Positions 61,038 through 64,000 of a stretch of 64,000 bases of DNA are shown piece by piece. This DNA is from Aurantiochytrium sp. KH105 (taxonomy: Eukaryota > Sar > Bigyra > Thraustochytrida > Thraustochytriidae). How positions within the stretch are numbered: the first letter of the stretch is position 1; the number at the start of each line of letters is the position of its first letter. The stretch covers positions 359,499 through 423,498 of the forward strand of contig BGKB01000242.1 in the NCBI GenBank assembly GCA_003116975.1, in the 5' to 3' direction. The notes under the pieces were generated by a model. The model was not told where the DNA came from. It saw only the letters and a program-made list of their open reading frames with translations, and did no database searches. Both the position numbers and the translations under genes were made by a program.

Positions 61038-64000
61038 AAGATGTGTACCCTCCCGCTAGCGTCGCCAAAAACGTAAACACTTCCTCGGCGTGCTTTTCGT
61101 GTGAGCTGGTGATCCGTCGTGAAGCCTATGCCTTCGCAAAGCTTCACATGCGTTCCGTTCTCAACATTCACCAAAGCTTTTGTTCCAGCTGTAGTCGATG
61201 CCTCCACTTCATCCGCGTCGAGTGCCTCGCCCGTGCGAGCGTTCCAGTAACAAGTCTCATTGTCAGACTGTGATACGATGGTGTCACCCTGTATCGCCAC
61301 GATGTAGACCGGACCAGAGTGCCCCTTCAACACGTGCTGCTCCTCGCCTGACGAAGCGTTCCAGATGCGCACCGTCTTGTCATCGGACCCACTGACGATG
61401 GTGTCGCCCTGTATCGCCACGCTGTTGACTCCCTTAGAGTGCCCCTTCAACACGTGCTGCTCCTCGCCTGACGTAGCGTTCCAGATGCGCACCGTCTTGT
61501 CCCAGGACCCACTGACGATGGTGTCGCCCTGTATCGCCACGCTTGTGACCCTTCCAGAGTGCCCCTTCAACACGTGCTGCTCATCGCCCGACGTAGCGTT
61601 CCAGATGCGCACCGTGCTGTCATCGGACCCACTGACAATAGTGTCGCCCTGTATCGCCACGCTTCTGACGATTTCAGAGTGCCCCTTCAACACGTACTGC
61701 TCCTCGCCCGACGTCGCGTTCCAGATGCGCACCGTTTGGTCCGAGGACCCACTGGCGATGGTGTCGCCCTGTATCGCCACGCTTGTGACCCAACCAGAGT
61801 GCCCCTTCAACACGTGCTGCTCCTCGCCCGGCGTAGCGTTCCAGATGCGCACCGTCTTGTCATAGGACCCACTGACAATGCTGTCGCCCTGTATCGCCAC
61901 GCTCCAGACCGAACCAGAGTGCCCCTTCAACACGTGCTGCTCCTCGCCCGACGTAGCGTTCCAGATGCGCACCATCTTGTCTCTGGACCCACTGACGACG
62001 GTGTCGCCATGTATCGCCACGCTTGTGACCCTATCAGAGTGCCCCTCCAACACGTGCTGCTCCTCGCCCGACGTAGCGTTCCAGATGCGCACCGTGTTGT
62101 CCCAGGACCCACTGACGATGGTGTCGCCCTGTATCGCCACGCTCCAGACCGAACCAGAGTGGCCCTTCAACACGTGCTGCTCCTCGCCCGACGTAGCGTT
62201 CCAGATGCGCACCGTGCCGTCATTGGACCCACTGACGATGGTGTCGTCCTGTATCGCCACGCCCGAGACCACACCAGAGTGCCCCTTCAACACGTGCTGC
62301 TCCTCGCCCGACGTAGCGTTCCAGATGCGCACCGTGTTGTCCCTTGATAAGTGCCCACCAGACCCACTGACGATGGTGTCGCCCTGTATCGCCACGCTGT
62401 TGACCGGATCAGAGTGCCCCTTCAACACGTGCAGCAAGGGGTCACGGGGATGAGCAAGGGTGACGCGAGTAGGCTCTAGCCATGGCTGATCAGGTATTTG
62501 CAGACTACGTACCAAGGGATCTTTCGAGTCGTGACCAAGTCGCGCCAGAACTTGCGACGCAAGTTCGTTGGGATCGTAGCTGAGGCCATGCACTGCTTTG
62601 CTCAGGAAGCGGGGCGTATCACTTTCGGGCGCAAAGTAAATGCCGACTTCGACGCAGTCGCGGATGAGGTTTCCGATTGTGGCGCGCCTTTGCGCTTCAT
62701 CGTCACCGATAGAGATGGCTCTCTTTACCCATGCAAAGTTATTCAGGAGCTCGAAAGCCTCCGCGTGCTCGCCGCTCTTGACGAGGTGAAAGACGGCGTG
62801 ACGGAGCGAGAAAACGCCGTCCCGCGAGCTGCTGCAGTAGTCGGCTAAGGCAGTATGGCCATCGTCAATGTCCACGCCAAGATCTCCGCTCAGGTCGTCA
62901 TCCAACAGCCAGTCTGCCATCCGCTTGTGGATGAGCGCCACGCGACCATCGCCGCCCTGGTACAAGAGATTACGCGCGTCGCCAACGATCTTTTTCGTCT
63001 TCTTCTGGGATTTGTCAAGAATCACGCTGAGTTGCTCGACGCTCAGCGGCTCGCGTGCTGCCACGATGGGAGTAAGCAGGGACCGATAGGCATCGTCACC
63101 GCCCATCTTGTCGCGCAGGCGCTCAAAGTACTCTTCGAACATGCCGCCAAGCCCATTGGGGATGGCATCTTTGTGAGAGATGTCCTGCAAGGTCAGCAGT
63201 CCACCTTGTTTCTCCTCGTGCATCCGGTTCAGGGTCTCGGGAAGGAAGCTCGCCCAGAGGAAGAGACCTTCGGATCGCTCGGAAAGAATTTTGGCGCAGG
63301 AAGCAACGTCCTTTTGCTCCACGGTATCTTTCATGTCGCACAGCAAATGCTCGATGTGCTTTTCGATGTCACGAAAATTCTCTTTGTCCTTGAGCTCCAG
63401 CACTTTCGAATCAAGGCTGTTGTTGGTGATGCCGCGCTGGATCTCGCCTTCGGGACGTGTGCTCACGACCAAGCTGAGCCATGCCGGCATCGCATCCTTC
63501 CACGTGCGAATGACCTTTCGCAAAACATCGTCACTCTTACTGCACTCGTCGAGGGCGTCGAGCACGACCACTTGTCGCATCTGGTCCGCGCCGAGCTTGT
63601 TCAAAGGATCGACCAGAATGGTCTTGAAAAGATCCGCCAGCGTCTTTTCGCGAAGACCCTCAAAGCTTACTTGATCGAGCGCTTCAGGGAAATGAGGCAC
63701 GGTTTGACACAGTTGCCAAGCAATGCTTAGAATTGCTTCGGCAGGTGAAGCCGCGGTCCCATCATCGTGTCGAAAGAAATGGTACGCTGCAACAAAAATA
63801 GGCTGACGCTCTTTTTGGCTACGACGCCACAGGCTACGTACACGTGACGACTTTCGGCGCGGCTCGGCGCGTTTATCAGCCTTGCTCTTTTCGACATCTT
63901 TGTCAGTTTTCAGAGCGCCTCCGCGGTGGCAAAGCTCGGCCATGATGACGCTTTTGCCGACGCCGCCGTCGCCCACAAGGATGAAGACGGCACTCTTGTT
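61007..64000 (-). CDS. NACHT-type NTPase with ten high-identity WD40 repeats (5' end beyond the window)
   Basis: The frame is open through the right edge, so the N-terminus lies beyond 64000; 997 residues are visible. It begins SAVFILVGDGGVGKSVIMAE (Walker A). A STAND/NACHT NTPase follows with Walker B VVVLDALDEC, sensor LSLVVSTRPEGE and an arginine-rich helical region, then a helical arm to about 62450. Ten WD40 repeats follow, most exactly 40 residues (120 bp), on the pattern HVLKGHS..V.SVAIQGDTIVSGS.D.TVRIWNATSGEEQ. The first has a six-residue insertion (GGHLSR) and the last is degenerate. STAND proteins act as ligand-triggered switches in immunity and incompatibility. Near-identical repeats differing only at surface positions resemble fungal HET-E/HET-D NWD proteins. 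The last seven residues (QGIEPRI) read through a tRNA-like sequence. Confidence 0.88.
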   Translation of the reverse strand, partial: NKSAVFILVGDGGVGKSVIMAELCHRGGALKTDKDVEKSKADKRAEPRRKSSRVRSLWRRSQKERQPIFVAAYHFFRHDDGTAASPAEAILSIAWQLCQTVPHFPEALDQVSFEGLREKTLADLFKTILVDPLNKLGADQMRQVVVLDALDECSKSDDVLRKVIRTWKDAMPAWLSLVVSTRPEGEIQRGITNNSLDSKVLELKDKENFRDIEKHIEHLLCDMKDTVEQKDVASCAKILSERSEGLFLWASFLPETLNRMHEEKQGGLLTLQDISHKDAIPNGLGGMFEEYFERLRDKMGGDDAYRSLLTPIVAAREPLSVEQLSVILDKSQKKTKKIVGDARNLLYQGGDGRVALIHKRMADWLLDDDLSGDLGVDIDDGHTALADYCSSSRDGVFSLRHAVFHLVKSGEHAEAFELLNNFAWVKRAISIGDDEAQRRATIGNLIRDCVEVGIYFAPESDTPRFLSKAVHGLSYDPNELASQVLARLGHDSKDPLVRSLQIPDQPWLEPTRVTLAHPRDPLLHVLKGHSDPVNSVAIQGDTIVSGSGGHLSRDNTVRIWNATSGEEQHVLKGHSGVVSGVAIQDDTIVSGSNDGTVRIWNATSGEEQHVLKGHSGSVWSVAIQGDTIVSGSWDNTVRIWNATSGEEQHVLEGHSDRVTSVAIHGDTVVSGSRDKMVRIWNATSGEEQHVLKGHSGSVWSVAIQGDSIVSGSYDKTVRIWNATPGEEQHVLKGHSGWVTSVAIQGDTIASGSSDQTVRIWNATSGEEQYVLKGHSEIVRSVAIQGDTIVSGSDDSTVRIWNATSGDEQHVLKGHSGRVTSVAIQGDTIVSGSWDKTVRIWNATSGEEQHVLKGHSKGVNSVAIQGDTIVSGSDDKTVRIWNASSGEEQHVLKGHSGPVYIVAIQGDTIVSQSDNETCYWNARTGEALDADEVEASTTAGTKALVNVENGTHVKLCEGIGFTTDHQLTRKARRGSVYVFGDASGRVHILYVQGIEPRI
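61233..62440. repeat. 120-bp tandem repeats encoding WD40 units
   Basis: Ten head-to-tail units of about 120 bp (the one next to 62440 is longer by 18 bp). They share blocks such as CCCTTCAACACGTGCTGCTC and GCGTTCCAGATGCGCACC on the plus strand. Differences cluster in two short windows per unit, matching the codons on either side of GHS..V and GS.D. Confidence 0.95.

Overview
The window looks like nuclear DNA of a GC-rich protist with a compact, largely intron-poor genome. Long open frames encode typical eukaryotic housekeeping proteins: COP9 signalosome subunit 3, a PP4-type phosphatase, ARPC5, succinyl-CoA ligase alpha and a Prp43/DHX15 helicase. Intergenic DNA is loaded with GC-rich microsatellites. 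A Crinkler-like nuclease-kinase protein, PT-rich membrane-anchored surface proteins and a NACHT-WD40 gene together suggest a stramenopile, most likely a labyrinthulomycete (thraustochytrid). That placement is inference from gene content; no rRNA gene or other taxonomic marker is present.

Layout. 1-0.76 kb: start of an EF-hand/WD40 gene (minus) that runs off the left edge. 1.3-3.05 kb: Ser/acidic low-complexity protein with C-terminal SUMO-interaction-like motifs. 3.2-4.85 kb: CSN3 (minus). 5.16-5.68 kb: 28-bp minisatellite. 5.7-18.8 kb: about 13 kb with no supportable gene, full of tetra- and pentanucleotide arrays. 18.8-21.4 kb: PARP6/8/16-like mono-ADP-ribosyltransferase. 21.8-22.7 kb: PP4-like catalytic subunit (minus). 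23.8-25.8 kb: CRAL-TRIO (Sec14-like) protein. 27.0-30.2 kb: membrane-anchored astacin protease, then a second gene carrying the same 14-cysteine membrane-proximal module without the protease. 30.8-31.2 kb: ARPC5 (minus). 32.7-33.8 kb: arrestin-fold protein. 36.2-37.2 kb: mitochondrial succinyl-CoA ligase alpha, preceded by a cluster of CACTTG/CAAGTG motifs. 38.2-38.7 kb: 58-bp minisatellite. 39.2-45.7 kb: a 2,177-residue IQ/WW/B-box protein. 46.2-48.4 kb: DHX15/Prp43 helicase (minus). 48.7-50.7 kb: P-loop plus Rossmann methyltransferase-like protein (minus).

51-64 kb differs from the rest. It holds a decayed piggyBac-like transposon with recognisable ends, inserted in a duplicated flanking sequence next to a Crinkler-like REase-kinase gene. 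Beyond these lie a broken type-I membrane protein gene, a broken ankyrin-TIR gene, and the downstream part of a large NACHT-WD40 gene whose ten WD repeats are nearly identical except at a few positions. This combination resembles the fast-evolving conflict and recognition genes of fungi and oomycetes, and is the most interesting part of the window. The other strong observation is the 14-cysteine surface domain shared by the astacin protein and its neighbour.

Limits: starts were chosen by protein character and by where low-complexity translation ends. Introns could be missed. No similarity search was run; family calls rest on motifs read by eye.
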